The position numbers and the translations under genes were made by a program. A DNA stretch of 64,000 bases, taken from assembly GCA_949130495.1 (NCBI GenBank), contig OX422211.1, positions 532,924,017-532,988,016 of the forward strand, in the 5' to 3' direction. Below the pieces are notes generated by a model. It saw nothing but the letters and a program-made list of their open reading frames with translations, did not search any database and was not told the origin of the DNA. Positions 52,939 to 63,822 of the stretch are shown in pieces. Within the stretch, counting starts at the first letter, position 1; every line of letters starts with the position of its first letter. This DNA comes from Sambucus nigra. Its lineage: Eukaryota; Streptophyta; Magnoliopsida; Dipsacales; Adoxaceae.

Positions 52939-55802
52939 TGTGACACCCCGACTAATTAAATATCGGGTAGCTACTCCTTTATTAAACTAATACAAAATGT
53001 CAAGTTGGTTCAGTTCATAGCACCACTATCGAAAACGTTTTAATAATTACTAACCACCTAGTACTTAAAAAGTGAGTTGTCAATTTTTAATAAAATCCGA
53101 TTACCAAGCAAGTATATAAGAAATGCTAACATAACCACCACAATGAAATGACAATAGTATAGCCATACAATAATAATGAATTTGGAGGAATACTCCTCAC
53201 AACAATCTGATTACTGAAGTAAACTAATACAAAGTCTGTAACACTAAATTAATTACAACCCGAAATCTGAAATAAACTGAATAGATAAAATGTTTCTAAA
53301 AGAAAAAGGATACATGCCCAAATGATGAGGAAATATACTAATAGAGTCAAGATCGAAAGTGGAGGCGTCTACTGACAAGGTCATATAACTTCCACAGCAG
53401 CTATAGTACGTCACCTGAATGGAACTCCTATGCTTGGTGTCATTGTGGCTGGGCACCTAAAAGGTTTTTACAAGAAAATATATTTGAAAGCAAATGGGTT
53501 AGAGCCTGATTGTGGAAAACAGTTTAAAATATAGCAAGTGTTTTAATGACATTAAAACAATGAATGAAAGATACATGTTAGGACGTGCTCTCACATGAAA
53601 TACTCACCTCTCGACTATTTGTGCACTCCTAACGTACCCGTACCCATTCTAGTTATCCCCATATCCAACTAGCCCAAAATAAATTCTAACCTTACTATAT
53701 GATTCATGCTTTAATTGCGACAACTTCATTTAAATAAAGATCTTTACATCTGTTCTCGGTTTCCCAATATGAGTAACACTAATTACTAGAGATCATCGAT
53801 TTTATCTTTACAGAACGTTGTTATTATAATACTCACAATTAAACATGACAGTTCATTTCAATTAACAGTATGTTATTCTCATCATAAACATACATTACTA
53901 TCACGCCGAGACTAAGCTACGATGCACACATACTCTGCTATCCAATCCCGGTAAATCACGTACATAAGTACCACACATTCCGAATCTCTCAGGAATCGTT
54001 CTCAAATAATAACAATCACAAACAATGGAGGAGAACATAGTTCACATCACATGGGTCATGCACATACCTATGCTCCCATGATCAACAGACTTATTAACTT
54101 CTCAATAAGTCCTTCTCTGACCTATGTCCTCGAGGTACCAAGATAAATCCCCCCCGTAGGCACACAAAGATTAGCTGGTCCGGATCGAACGCCGACTTCC
54201 CATGATAGCAAGTTTGGTAGGTATGTTATACACAAAAATAAAATATACTAAGCAGTCACACTTATTAGATATCTCATAATATTAATAGAGGTATTCCCGT
54301 TCTTATACCATCATTTATTGTCATATGTTTACAAGTCGCCGATTTATATATATTAGCATTGCCAACTCTTCTCACGTCGTATTTAGGTACTCGTTTCCTA
54401 ATCCACAATTGTCATCCGGTTTACTCCAAGATTCTAAGTTGTACTCCTCTCGTACTCCGATCTCTCAATTACACCCATTGTTCAATAAGGGAAGGTTATT
54501 ACTCCATTAAATAAGTCTATGGAAACATTCAAAATGAAAACAGGCCTAAAAGGCCATTCTGTTAACTCGTTAGAAGTATCGTTTGAACGAGTTCGTTCAA
54601 ACGAAAGGCTTCGAACGAACTACCAACTCGTTAGAAGGGATACAGTCATCTCGTTAGAAGCTCGTTCGAACGAGGTCGTTCGAACGACCTGGGCAGGCCT
54701 TCTAACGAGATGGCAGACTGCGCCCAGAATTTTCCCCGATTCTTTTTTTCGCATATTTCTCTTCTCTAAATCCCTACTAAGATCATCCCAATTAAGTTTT
54801 AACGTTATTAAACTACCCTAAGTCCTCCTAGGTCACTTTTTAAAATATATTTGGGGTCAATGCTTCCTAAATTAACATGTAATCATCAAAATTCCCAAAC
54901 CTTGTCCCAAACCCTATAAACATGAATCCATAATTTAATGTCTACAATTTCTCCTTAACAATCCATTTTCACATCATCAAAAGATATATTTTGTATATGA
55001 CATTCATCTAATAACATTACATGCAATCCCTATATCATATTATGAATTCTACCTCCAATTTTATGGGTTTTCATCAAATTTCCAATATAAGATAAATATT
55101 CAATTCTAACCATGGAAGAAACATTCGCTTGAAATTAATGTAATTAAACCACTTGCCTTAGATTCGTTTTCCAGATTTGTTGTCGAAGGATGAAGGTTGA
55201 TTCTCCTCTTTCTCTCTACTGATTTCTCCCAACGATGGCGATGGTGGTTGGAGGTTTCTTTTGGAACCTCTTCAAACTCCCCCTTTAACTCCCGTAGCCC
55301 TCTAACTTACCAAATGCTGATAATAGACTTACTGGGTTCCTAAAGAATATAAAATTAACTCCTAAAATTCGTGAGTTTCAATTCCCATATTTTTAAAATT
55401 ACCAAAATACCCCTCTAGGTAGCCGGTTTGGCCTAAAAGTACCCCGAGACCCAAACTAAACCTCCGGCTAGTGTTTTCTGACTATTTCGACCCTTCCGGA
55501 CACGTTGACGCACTCAAAATGACCATTCGGTTGATAAAAATAAAATTCACTTTTTAATTTAAATAATTTCATTCCTGACTCGCCTGAAACGCGCGTCCCA
55601 ACTAAATTTCCAATTTGTCGTATTTCTGCCTCGCGACAAATTTTAATATTTTCAATACTCATGAAATTTTCAATTTTAACATCATAATCAAATACCAACT
55701 CACATCTCACTAGTATTTATATCTGGATTAATTCCTAATTAATTCCCATTTAATTCAATTAATCCCTTAAATAAATATCGATAAAATTTAAGGGGTATTA
55801 CA
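52939..55802 (-). repeat. 3' LTR of the nested chromovirus (2864 bp)
   Basis: In the sense direction it runs from TGTAATACCCC (55802) to CGGGGTGTCACA (52939). It pairs with 60652-63532 over its whole length. The terminal bases are TG...CA. It contains a cluster of TTCGAACGA palindromes at about 54580-54710. Short open frames inside it (for example 55468-55710 on the minus strand, also found in the other LTR) have no recognisable domain and I do not call them genes. Confidence 0.95.
54575..54712. repeat. Cluster of TCGTTCGAACGA-type palindromes in the LTR
   Basis: Within about 140 bp there are several copies of palindromic TCGTTCGAACGA or half-sites such as TCGTTTGAACGA, TTCGAACGA and CTCGTTAGAAG. 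The counterpart in the other LTR is at about 62280-62445. There, several CpGs have changed to TpG or CpA (for example TTCGAATGA), and an additional palindrome copy of about a dozen bases is present. The function is unknown; binding sites in the LTR's regulatory region are possible. Confidence 0.75.
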
Positions 55803-55816
55803 TACTTCCCCCTACT
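55803..55816 (-). other. Polypurine tract of the nested chromovirus
   Basis: Read on the minus strand, AGTAGGGGGAAGTA directly precedes the 3' LTR start TGTAATACC. This is the position and composition of the plus-strand primer for reverse transcription. Confidence 0.85.
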
Positions 55817-55859
55817 AACAGAATTTTGTCCCGAAATTCGGAACTAAAAAGTACCTAGT

Positions 55860-55990
55860 AAAAATAGCTCTGAATAGCGCTCGCGCATCTCATCCTTGCG
55901 ATCCCAAGTGGACTCCTCGGCATTATGATGCCGCCACTGAACACGTACTAATGGTACTATCTTTGACCTCAGTTTCTGTTCGCTTTGGTC
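55860..55990 (-). pseudogene. C-terminal chromodomain of integrase
   Basis: After TAA 56086 the frame continues with ILDQSEQKLRSKIVPLVRVQ, then WRHHNAEESTWDRKDEMRER and YSELF, the chromodomain typical of plant chromoviruses. It is thought to steer insertion to particular chromatin. Together with the long LTRs it points to the Tekay/Del lineage; a phylogeny would be needed to exclude a neighbouring clade. Confidence 0.8.
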
Positions 55991-56099
55991 CAAAATAACA
56001 ATCGACCCCTCCTCGTATGAACTATCTGACTGAAGATCGATGTCCTCTATAGCAATGTGGGTATGGGCCAAATCATCCCTAAGTTATTTCCTTAGCGAG

Positions 56100-57190
56100 G
56101 AAATATGGAACTCATCATGAATCTTTTGCAAGTGCTCCAGTAACCCAAGTCTATACGCAACTGGCCCAATCCGCTCGATGATAGGAAATGGCCCCATATA
56201 CCTTGGTGCCAGTTTCCCCTTCTTCCCAAAACGCATAATCCCCTTCATAGGAGATAATCTGAGTAACACCTGGTCCCCCACTTTGAATTCTCTGAAGAAC
56301 CTCTTCGCATCAGCATAGCTCTTCTGTCGATCCTGAGCTACCCGAATGCGACTCCGTATCAGCTTTATCCTTACCGAAGTGTCCTGAATCACTTCTGGCC
56401 CAAGGAGTTCGTTATCCCCCACCTCTAACCAACATGCTGGGGAACGACAAGGTCTACAGTACAACGCCTCAAATGGAGCCATGCCAATGGTGAAATGGTA
56501 GGAGTTATTATAAGCAAACTCTACCAGTGGAAGGTAATGCTCCCATCCACCTCCAAAGTCTAGGATGCACATATGCAACATGTCCTCAAACATCTGATTT
56601 GTCCACTCGGTTTTCCCATCAGTCTGCAGGTGATAAGTCATACTCAACTGCAACTCCGTACCCATGGCCTCCTGAAAACTCTTCCAAAACCGTGAAACAA
56701 ATATCTTATCTCATTAAGACACGATATTTAGAGGCACACCGTGAAGTCTCACTATTTCTGTAATGAAAATCTGGGCATACTGTCCCATAGTGTAGTATGT
56801 CCTCACGGGTAGAAAATGAGCAACTTTGGCCAACCTATCCACAACCACCCAAATGGAGTCGTGACCCCTCTGTGATGTAGGTAATCCCGTGATAAAGTCC
56901 ATGGATATGCTCTACCATATCCACATGGGAACCTGTAATGGCTGTAGAAGTCCGTCGGTTTCTGATGATCCACCTTCACTAGCTGACAAGTGGCGCATTT
57001 TGAAACGAACACGGCGATATCTCTCTTTATTCCGCTCCACCAATACTGGTGTCTCATGTCTTGGTACATATTATCCCCACTAGGGTGTACCGCGAATCGT
57101 GAGCCGTGCGACTTTGCCATAACCTCGTGTCGTAAGTTTTCCCCTTTCGGAACTACCAGTCTCCCATTGAAGCGTAATCCCCCGTCTGAA
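56100..57190 (-). pseudogene. Integrase region, frameshift and stops in the catalytic core
   Basis: This would insert the cDNA into the genome. The N-terminal HHCC zinc-binding region is visible (H...MYQDMRHQYWWSGIKRDI...KCATCQLVK). A one-base loss near 56958 and TAG 56914 precede the core, which begins MDFITGLPTSQRGHDSIWVV with the first catalytic Asp. The core is interrupted by TAA and TGA at 56716-56711, where the second catalytic Asp normally lies. It resumes at FVSRFWKSFQEAMGTEL with the QTDGKTEWTNQ motif, which carries the catalytic Glu. The C-terminal part KVGDQVLLRLSPMKG...KLAPRYMGPF follows to about 56100. Confidence 0.93.
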
Positions 57191-57399
57191 CTAACGGTAT
57201 AGGATTCGGCTCCCTCTGCTAGTAATCGAACTATCTGCTCCTGACAGAACGAGTCATTTACCTGGGCCTTTATCACTCACGTAACAATCTGCAGTGTAAC
57301 AGTCATCACAGACATGAACGATCGGGCAACAGCATCCTGGTATCCTAACTCCTTCCACTTAGCTTTCCACACCTCGGCCACCTCATCTACTGGTCTTTG

Positions 57400-57740
57400 G
57401 CTCAACGCGTCTGCTACCACGTTAGCCTTCCCCGGGTGATATTGGATATCAAACTGATAATCCTTCACAAACTCAAGCCACTGTCGTTGACACATGTTCA
57501 GTTCCTTCTGCGTGAAGAGGTATTGTAGAGACTTGTGGTATGTGAACAACCGAAATTTCTCCCCCAGGAGATAGTGTCTCAAAATCCGAAGAGCAAATAC
57601 TACTGCCGCTAACTCCAAGTCGTGGGTGGGGTAATTCCTCTCGTGAGGCTTAAGCTTTCGGGATGCATAAGCTATGGACTGACTCTCCTACTGCAGAACA
57701 CCTCCGAGTCCTTATAAGGACGCATCGGTGTAAACTAAAT
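57400..57740 (-). pseudogene. RNase H region, two stops and a substituted catalytic Asp
   Basis: This would degrade the RNA strand of the RNA-DNA hybrid. The start YTDAS is followed at once by TAA (57714) and TAG (57690). The rest reads through with [37 protein letters not shown] and [13 protein letters not shown]. The conserved TDHKSL motif reads TYHKSL (codon TAC at 57540-57538), so a catalytic Asp is replaced by Tyr in addition to the stops. Confidence 0.9.
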
Positions 57741-58001
57741 ACTCAACTCTCGACCTGGGTAATGCTAACACAGGTGTTGAGGTCAACTTGTCTTTCAACT
57801 CATCGAATGCTAATTCACAGGCATCGCTCCAGTTGAATGGCACACCCTTACGAGTCAGATGTGTCAAAGGACCCTCTATCTTTGAGAAACCCCGAATAAA
57901 CATCCTGTAGTATCCTGCTAGGCCCAAGAAACTACGAATCTCTGTTGGTGTCATGGGTTGTCCCCACTCCCTCACCGCGGATTCTTTACTCGGATCAACC
58001 C

Positions 58002-58590
58002 CCCGGTCTGAAATGATATGCCCCAAAAACTGAACCTTCTTCAGCCAAAACCCGCACTTCTCATACTTGGCATAAAGTTCATTCTGACGCAGTGTCTGCA
58101 AAACTTGTCTCAAATGCTCGGTGTGCTCCTCTTCTATCTGGGAGTAAACCAGAATGTCATCAATAAAGATGATGACGAACTGGTCTAGGAACTCTCTAAA
58201 TACCCTATTCATTAAGTCCATAAACACGGCTGGAGCATTGGTTAAGCCAAAAGGCATAACCCGAAACTCGTAGGAACCATATCTCGTCAAGAAATCCGTC
58301 TTCGAGACGTCCTGTTCCCTGATACGCAACTGATGGTATACCGATCGTAAATCAATCTTTGAGAAGAAGGAAGCTCCTCTCAGCTGGTCGAATAAGTCAT
58401 CGATTCGGGGTAATGGATATTTATTCCGTATCGTGACTTTATTCAACTCCCGGTAAATTACACACAACCTCAACGATCCATCCCTCTTCTTTACGAACAA
58501 CACGGGGCACCCCACGGCGAAGTACTCCTTCGAATAAACCCATGACCTAATAACTGCTCTATCTGATCCCGTAACTCTTGCATCTCTGTT
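58002..58590 (-). pseudogene. Reverse transcriptase region, frameshifted
   Basis: RNA- and DNA-directed DNA polymerase of the element. Recognisable motifs in order are [13 protein letters not shown], then, after a one-base deletion near 58505, [48 protein letters not shown] (motif A, catalytic Asp present), [26 protein letters not shown] (motif C, Asp-Asp present, at about 58167-58141) and VQFLGHIIS. The two catalytic centres are intact, but usual CIDYRELN appears as CVIYRELN, so one conserved Asp is lost. The frameshift falls before the palm domain. Confidence 0.93.
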
Positions 58591-58859
58591 GGAGCCATAC
58601 GATAAGGTGTGCGGGAAATTGGCGGAGTGCCCGGCGTCAAATCGATCACAAAATATATCTCTCTACTAGGCGGTAATCCAGGTATATCCTGAAATACATC
58701 AGCAAACTCCCTCATGACTGGAATCGAATCGAGTGGCATCACCACTTCCTTAGAGGTCTCCTCCTCTATATAGTACAAGTGAGTGGACGATCCTCCCTCA
58801 GGGAGAGGCATCGCCACTAAAAACATCTCCTGCCCGGGAATGGCAAAGATAATACTCCT

Positions 58860-59173
58860 ACTGAAACAATCAATCATGGATCGATACGCAACTAGCCAAT
58901 CCATACCAACAATCGCTTCATACTCAGTCATATCTAATACTAACATATCACGGGTAAAGTAAACCTCCCGATCTCTATACCCACACCTCTACAAATAAGA
59001 GAAATCACGGAACCCCTACTCATCGGTGAATCTACATAAGTAACCGTGCTCTCTGCGGTGTCTAACAACCCAATAGTGCGAGCAAATCTCATGGCAATGA
59101 AACAATGTGTGGCCCCTGTGTCAAATAAAGTACGCCCCATAGTCCCCAGAATAGAGACCATACCGTCAATAGC
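58860..59173 (-). pseudogene. Aspartic protease region (retropepsin-like), frameshifted
   Basis: This domain would cut the Gag-Pol polyprotein. The catalytic motif reads LFDTGATHCFI, with DTGA at 59122-59111 and the flap and core to its C-terminal side. The frame is lost near 58967 and resumes one phase over with VYFTRDMLVLDM and IVGMDWL, the conserved end of Ty3/gypsy proteases. Immediately upstream a TAG at 59239 separates it from Gag. Confidence 0.85.
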
Positions 59174-59299
59174 AGGTGGATCCTGTGGGACGGCGGCCTG
59201 CTGGAGCTCATACACTCTCCCATACTGAAGTTGTCCCTACTGGACTGGGATCGCGGGAATGGGTGGTAATGTTGCCATCTGTGGTGGTGCTGGGAGGGC

Positions 59300-60469
59300 G
59301 GCGGGAAACATAGGCCTCTGAGGCTCGTGTTGAGCACCTTGTTGCTGCTGCTGTCGGGCCCTGCTCTTATCAGGACAATCCTGGTGTTTGTGGCCAATCT
59401 TACCACAAACGAAGCACTTCCTCGAGAAGTTTTCCCCTCGCTATCCCTGTTGTCCACGGCCCTGCTGGCCGTTACCATTCCTACCCTGACCATGCTGGCC
59501 CTGCTGAAACTGCTGCTGCTGAACATTCTGGCCCTACTGGCCATTCTGGCCCTGATGACCATGTCTGAAACCTCCCTGTCCATTTCTGAAACCCCCAGAT
59601 TTGAATCTCTTATGATCCCCCTGTTGGGAACCCTGGTCACCCTGCTTGTGCTGTCCCTGAGCAGATTGTGCCCCGCTGGCACCATTTCTTCTGATCCTGC
59701 CCTGATGGCTGGACTCTCGAGATATCTTGCTCTTAGACATGTGGAAGCGATGATCCTGGCAGTAAAGTAGTGCAGCATTAACCACGTCAGAATAAGTGGC
59801 CAACGAGAGATTCCCCAATAAGTGCTGACAGATCCTCCAAGTCAATCCATCCGTGAACTTTTGAATTTTCTTCTCCTCGGTTGGAATTTCATCCAAAACA
59901 ATGTTTAAGAGGTTGGTAAACTCAGCCTCAAACTCGGCTACGGTCTTTCCCTCCTGCTTGAGGTTCATCAACTTCCTCCTCATCTCAGTGTGAACATCTA
60001 ACGAAAAATATTTGCGATCGAACCGCACCCAGAACTCCTGAATAGTGAGAGCGTCCCTCTCCTCCGCGGTGATAATAGACTCCCACCACTGCAATGCCGA
60101 TCCTAGTAGCTTAAAAGTAGCCAGTATCTGCTTCTGAACATCTGTGCACTCGTACATCCTTAAGTTCCTCTGAATGTCCTTCCTCCACTGACTGGACACA
60201 ACAACGTCGGAGCTTCCAGCAAACTCCGGAGGGTGTGATTTCTGAAAAGCATCACGGACGCGTTCCCAAGTAGACGAAAATGCATTATCCTGAACTGGCG
60301 CTACTGCCGGCGCCTGAGGTGGTGCCTACTATACAACTGTGAGGGCGGCATTCACAGCTTGGGCTACAATGGCTGCAACCTCTACGGCATTCATGGTGCC
60401 CGAAACTGGTGCAGGTTGTTGCTCGGGCTGAGCATCCCTAGGAACTCGCTGTGCACGTCGTGGATACAT
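59300..60469 (-). pseudogene. Gag (capsid and nucleocapsid) region, broken by stops
   Basis: This would encode the structural protein that packages the element's RNA into virus-like particles. The N-terminal 90 residues are Ala/Pro/Gln-rich. The Retrotrans_gag (PF03732-type) core follows at about residues 91-190, with the characteristic ALQWWESI, EFWVRFDRKYF and EFEAEFTNLL motifs. A Gly/Gln/His-rich linker leads to a CCHC zinc knuckle. Two adjacent TAG codons at 60331-60326 separate the start from the capsid core, and two more (59536, 59443) lie in the Gln-rich linker. The frame stays open from 60325 to 59537. Confidence in identity is high from the capsid motifs and the knuckle. Confidence 0.9.
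59375..59416 (-). other. CCHC zinc knuckle of Gag (nucleocapsid)
   Basis: The translated motif CFVCGKIGHKHQDC fits C-X2-C-X4-H-X4-C exactly. Such knuckles bind the genomic RNA of retroelements. It is intact, although the frame has stop codons on either side. Confidence 0.93.
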
Positions 60470-60637
60470 CTGAAATGAGAGTAAAGTCTATAAGTTCGCA
60501 GTTATTATCTCAAAATAGCTGAAGAGCGAAACATACACAAAAGAGTACAACGGTCCTAAAATATAGGGCTCTACATCAAAGAAACCTCAGCGAAAACATA
60601 ATAAGTCGTACAGATCCTAAGGACAGTAGAACCTGAT
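60470..60637 (-). other. 5' leader (untranslated) of the nested chromovirus
   Basis: This 168-bp segment lies between the primer-binding site and the gag ATG. It includes TAGAGCCCTATA and CTTCAGCTATTTTGAGAT on the minus strand, both also recognisable in the plus-strand element's leader at 63835-64000. No coding signal is seen. Confidence 0.8.
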
Positions 60638-60649
60638 GCTCTGATACCA
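60638..60649 (-). other. Primer-binding site, initiator tRNA-Met
   Basis: On the minus strand TGGTATCAGAGC lies two bases downstream of the 5' LTR end. It is perfectly complementary to the 3' end of plant initiator tRNA-Met including CCA, the usual primer of plant gypsy elements. Confidence 0.93.
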
Positions 60650-60651
60650 CC

Positions 60652-63532
60652 TGTGACACCCCGACTAATTAAATATTGGGTAGCTACTCCTTTATTAAAC
60701 TAATACAAAATGTCAAGTTGGTTCAGTTCATAGCACCACTGTCGAAAACGTTTTAATAATTACTAGCCACCTAGTATTTAAAAAGTGAGTTGTCAATTTT
60801 TAATTAAATCCGATTAACAAGCAAGTATATAAGAAATGCTAACATAACCACCACAATGAAATGACAATAGTATAGCCATACAATAATAATGAATTTGTAG
60901 GAGTAATCCTCACAACAATCTGATTACTGAAGTAAACAAATACAAAGTCTGTAACACTAAATTAATTACAACCCGAAATTTGAAATAAACTGAATAGATA
61001 AAATGTTTCTAAAAGAAAAGGGCGACATGCCCAACTGATGAGGAAATCTAGTAATAGAGTCAAGATCGAAAGTGGAGGCGTCTACTGACAAGGTCATATA
61101 ACTTCCACAGCAGCTACAGTACGTCACCTGAATGGAACTCCTATGCTTGGTGTCCTTGTGGCTGGGCACCTAAAAGGTTTTTACAAGAAAATATATTTGA
61201 AAGCAAACGGGTCAGATCCCGATTGTGGAAAACAGTTTAAAATATAGCAAGTGTTTTAATGACATTAAAACAATGAATGCAAGATACATGTTAGGATGTT
61301 CTCTCACATGAAATACTCACCTCTCGACTATTTGTGCACTCCTAACGTACCCGTACCCATTCTAGTTATTCCCATATCCAACTAGCCCAAAATAAATTCT
61401 AACCTTACTATACGATTCACGCTTTAATTCCGACAACTTCATTTAAAAAGAGATCTTTACATCTGTTCTCGATTTCCGAATATTAGTAATACTAATTACT
61501 AGAGATCATCGATTTTATCTTTACAAAACGTTGTTAACATAATACTCACAATTAAACATGACAGTTCATTTCAATTAACAGTATATTATTCTCATCATAA
61601 ATATACATTACTAGCACCCCGAGACTAAGCTGCGGTGCACGCATACTCTGTTATCCAATCTCGGTACATCACGTAAATAAGGACCACGCATACCGAATCT
61701 CTCAGGAATCGTTCTCAAATAATAACAATCACAAACAATGGAGGCTAACATTGTTCACATCACATGGGTCACGCACATACCTACGCTTCCATGATCAGCA
61801 TACTTATTAACTTCTTAATAAGTCCTTCTCTGACCTATGTCCTCGAGGTAACAAGCTAAATCCCCCCCGTAGGCACACAAAGATTAGCTGGTCCTGATCG
61901 AACGCCAACCTCCCATGATAGCAAGTATGGTAGGTATGTTATACACAGAAAACACATATACTAAGCATTAACACTTCTTAGATATCTCACAATATTACTA
62001 GAGGTATTCCCGTTCTTATACCATCATTTAGTGTCATATGTTTACAAGTCCCGGATTTATATATATTAGCGTTCCCAACTCTTCTCACGTCGTATTTAGG
62101 CACTCGTTTCCTAATCCACAAATTGTCATCCAGTTTACTCCAAGATTCTAAGTTTTACTCCTCTCGTACTTCGATCTCTCAATTATACCCATTGGTCAAT
62201 AAGGGAAGGCTATTACTCCATTAAATAAGTCTACGAAAACATTCGAAATGAAATCAGGCCTAAAAGGCCATTATGTCAACTCGTTAGATGTCTCGTTTGA
62301 ACGAGGTCATTCGAATGAGTTCATTCGAATTAAAGGCTTCGAACGAACTACCAACTCATTATAAGGGATACTGTTATCTCGTTAGAATCTCGTTCTAACG
62401 AGGTCGTTCGAATGACCTGGGCATGCCTTCTAACGAGATGGCAGACTGCGCCCAGAATTTTCCCCGATTCGTTTTTTCGCATATTTCTCTTCTCTAAATC
62501 CCTACTAAGATCATCCCAATTAAGTTTTAACGTTATTAAACTACCCTAAGTCCTCCTAGGTCACTTTTTAACATATATTTGGGGTCAATGCTTCCTAAAT
62601 TAACATGTAATCATCAAAATTCCCAAACCTTGTCCCAAACCCTATTAACATGAACCCATAATTTAATGTCTACAATTCCTCCTTAACAATCCATTTTCAC
62701 ATCATCAAAAGATATATTTTTTATATGACATTCATCCAATAACATTCTGAATGCAATCCCTATATCATATTATGAATTCTACCTCCAATTTTATGGGTTT
62801 TCATCAAATTTCCAATATAAGATAAATATTCAATTCTAACCATGGAAGAAACATTCGCTTGAAATTAATGTAATTAAACCACTTGCCTTAGATTCGTTTT
62901 CCAGATTTGTTGTCGAAGGATGAAGGTTGATTCTCCTCTTTCTCTCTACAGATTTCTCCCAAAGATGGAGATGGTGGTTGGAGGTTTCTTTTGGAACCTC
63001 TTCAAACTCCCCCTTTAACTCCCGTAGCCCTCTAACTTACCAAATGCTGATAATGGACTTAGTGGGTCCCTAAAGAATATAAAATTAACTCCTAAAATTC
63101 GTGGGTCTCAATTCCCATATTTTTAAAATTACCAAAATACCCCTCTAGGTAGCCGGTTTGGCCTAAAAGTGCCCCGGGACCCAAACTAAACCTCCGGCTA
63201 GTATTTTCTGACTATTTCGACCCTTCCGGACACGTTGGCACACTCAAAATGACCATTCGGTTGATAAAAATAAAAATCACTTTTTAATTTAAATAATTTC
63301 ATTCCTGACTCGACTAACACGCGCGTCCCAACTAAATTTCCAATTTGTTGTATTTCTGCCTCGCGACAAATTTTAATATTTTCAATACTCATGAAATTTT
63401 CAATTTTAACATCATAATCAAATACCAACTCACATCTCGCTAGTATTTATATCCGGATTAATTCCCAATTAATTCCTATTTAATTTAATTAATCCTTTAA
63501 ATAAATATCGATAAAATTTACTGGGTGTTACA
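60652..63532 (-). repeat. 5' LTR of the nested chromovirus (2881 bp)
   Basis: In the sense direction it runs from TGTAACACCC (63532) to CGGGGTGTCACA (60652). It is aligned end to end with 52939-55802 and is 17 bp longer because of small indels, one of them an additional palindrome copy near 62310. As the 5' LTR it would carry the promoter; I cannot place a TATA box with confidence. Confidence 0.95.
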
Positions 63533-63537
63533 GATTA
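63533..63537. repeat. Target site duplication GATTA, right copy
   Basis: GATTA directly follows the right LTR end and is identical to 52934-52938. It confirms the element boundaries. Confidence 0.95.
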
Positions 63538-63820
63538 TTATAATTGGGATTTAGGCTCGAAGTGTATACTCCAGACTCATTTATCACCATAGTCATTTTA
63601 TTTCATATGAGATCCGTTTGAATGGTGTATGGTTAGTAATTGGTTAATTTAGTCTTAGGTTAATTAAGATAAAGTTTTGACATCAAACGTTCTATATATT
63701 AGGTGGTTAGGGCTAATAATAAAGTTTTCGACAGTGATGCATATTATGAACCAACTGGATATTCTGAATTAATTTAAAAAAGGACTGATCACCCGATATT
63801 TAATTAGGCGGGGTTTCACA
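63538..63820 (+). mobile_element. Outer Ty3/gypsy element: 5' LTR, right part to LTR end
   Basis: This continues the LTR interrupted at 52938. Homology to the nested LTR includes TAGGTGGTTAG, GTTTTCGACAGTG versus GTTTTCGATAGTG, GAACCAACT and ACCCGATATTTAATTAG. It ends in GGGGTTTCACA at 63820, against CGGGGTGTCACA in the nested element. The two elements are thus diverged members of the same lineage in opposite orientations. Confidence 0.85.
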
Positions 63821-63822
63821 AG

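Larger units (their letters stand above)
55844..60469 (-). pseudogene. gag-pol polyprotein pseudogene of the nested chromovirus
   Basis: A single gag-pol reading frame starts at the ATG at 60469-60467, eleven codons into a Pro/Gln-rich N-terminus, and ends at 55846-55844, 28 bp before the polypurine tract. In-frame stops are TAG 60331 and 60328, TAG 59536, TAG 59443, TAG 59239, TAA 57714, TAG 57690, TGA 57279, TAG 56914, TAA 56716, TGA 56713 and TAA 56086 (first base of each, minus strand). Three frameshifts lie near 58967, 58505 and 56958. Each equals loss of one base (or gain of two), so the three together restore the original phase. The component domains are listed separately. Nine of the twelve stops are one C-to-T change from a Gln or Arg codon. 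No functional protein can be made from this copy. Confidence 0.92.
52939..63532 (-). mobile_element. Complete but inactive Ty3/gypsy chromovirus (Tekay/Del-like), 10594 bp
   Basis: The element reads right to left: 5' LTR (60652-63532), primer-binding site, leader, gag, protease, reverse transcriptase, RNase H, integrase with a C-terminal chromodomain, polypurine tract, 3' LTR (52939-55802). Domain order with integrase last is diagnostic of Ty3/gypsy. The chromodomain and LTRs of almost 2.9 kb suggest the Tekay/Del lineage. Matching GATTA target duplications show it inserted as a unit and has not been rearranged. It sits in the LTR of a related plus-strand element. Twelve in-frame stops and three frameshifts in gag-pol make it non-autonomous. 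I counted about 20 differences in the first 430 aligned LTR positions and fewer in some other parts (roughly 2-5%), so insertion was relatively recent but not fresh. Confidence 0.95.

Noticed and set aside
53253..53456. 67-codon minus-strand frame, repeated at 60966-61169
   Set aside because: It lies inside both LTRs at equivalent positions, with no domain and no start context; shared presence follows from LTR duplication.
54519..54821. 100-codon plus-strand frame
   Set aside because: It spans the palindrome cluster in the LTR, runs antisense to the element and is not preserved in the other LTR.
59327..59770. 147-codon plus-strand frame rich in Leu, and a 229-codon minus-strand frame at 59089-59778
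   Set aside because: Both are other-frame shadows of the Gln-rich Gag linker and zinc-knuckle region; the true frame is shown by the CCHC motif and the capsid core.
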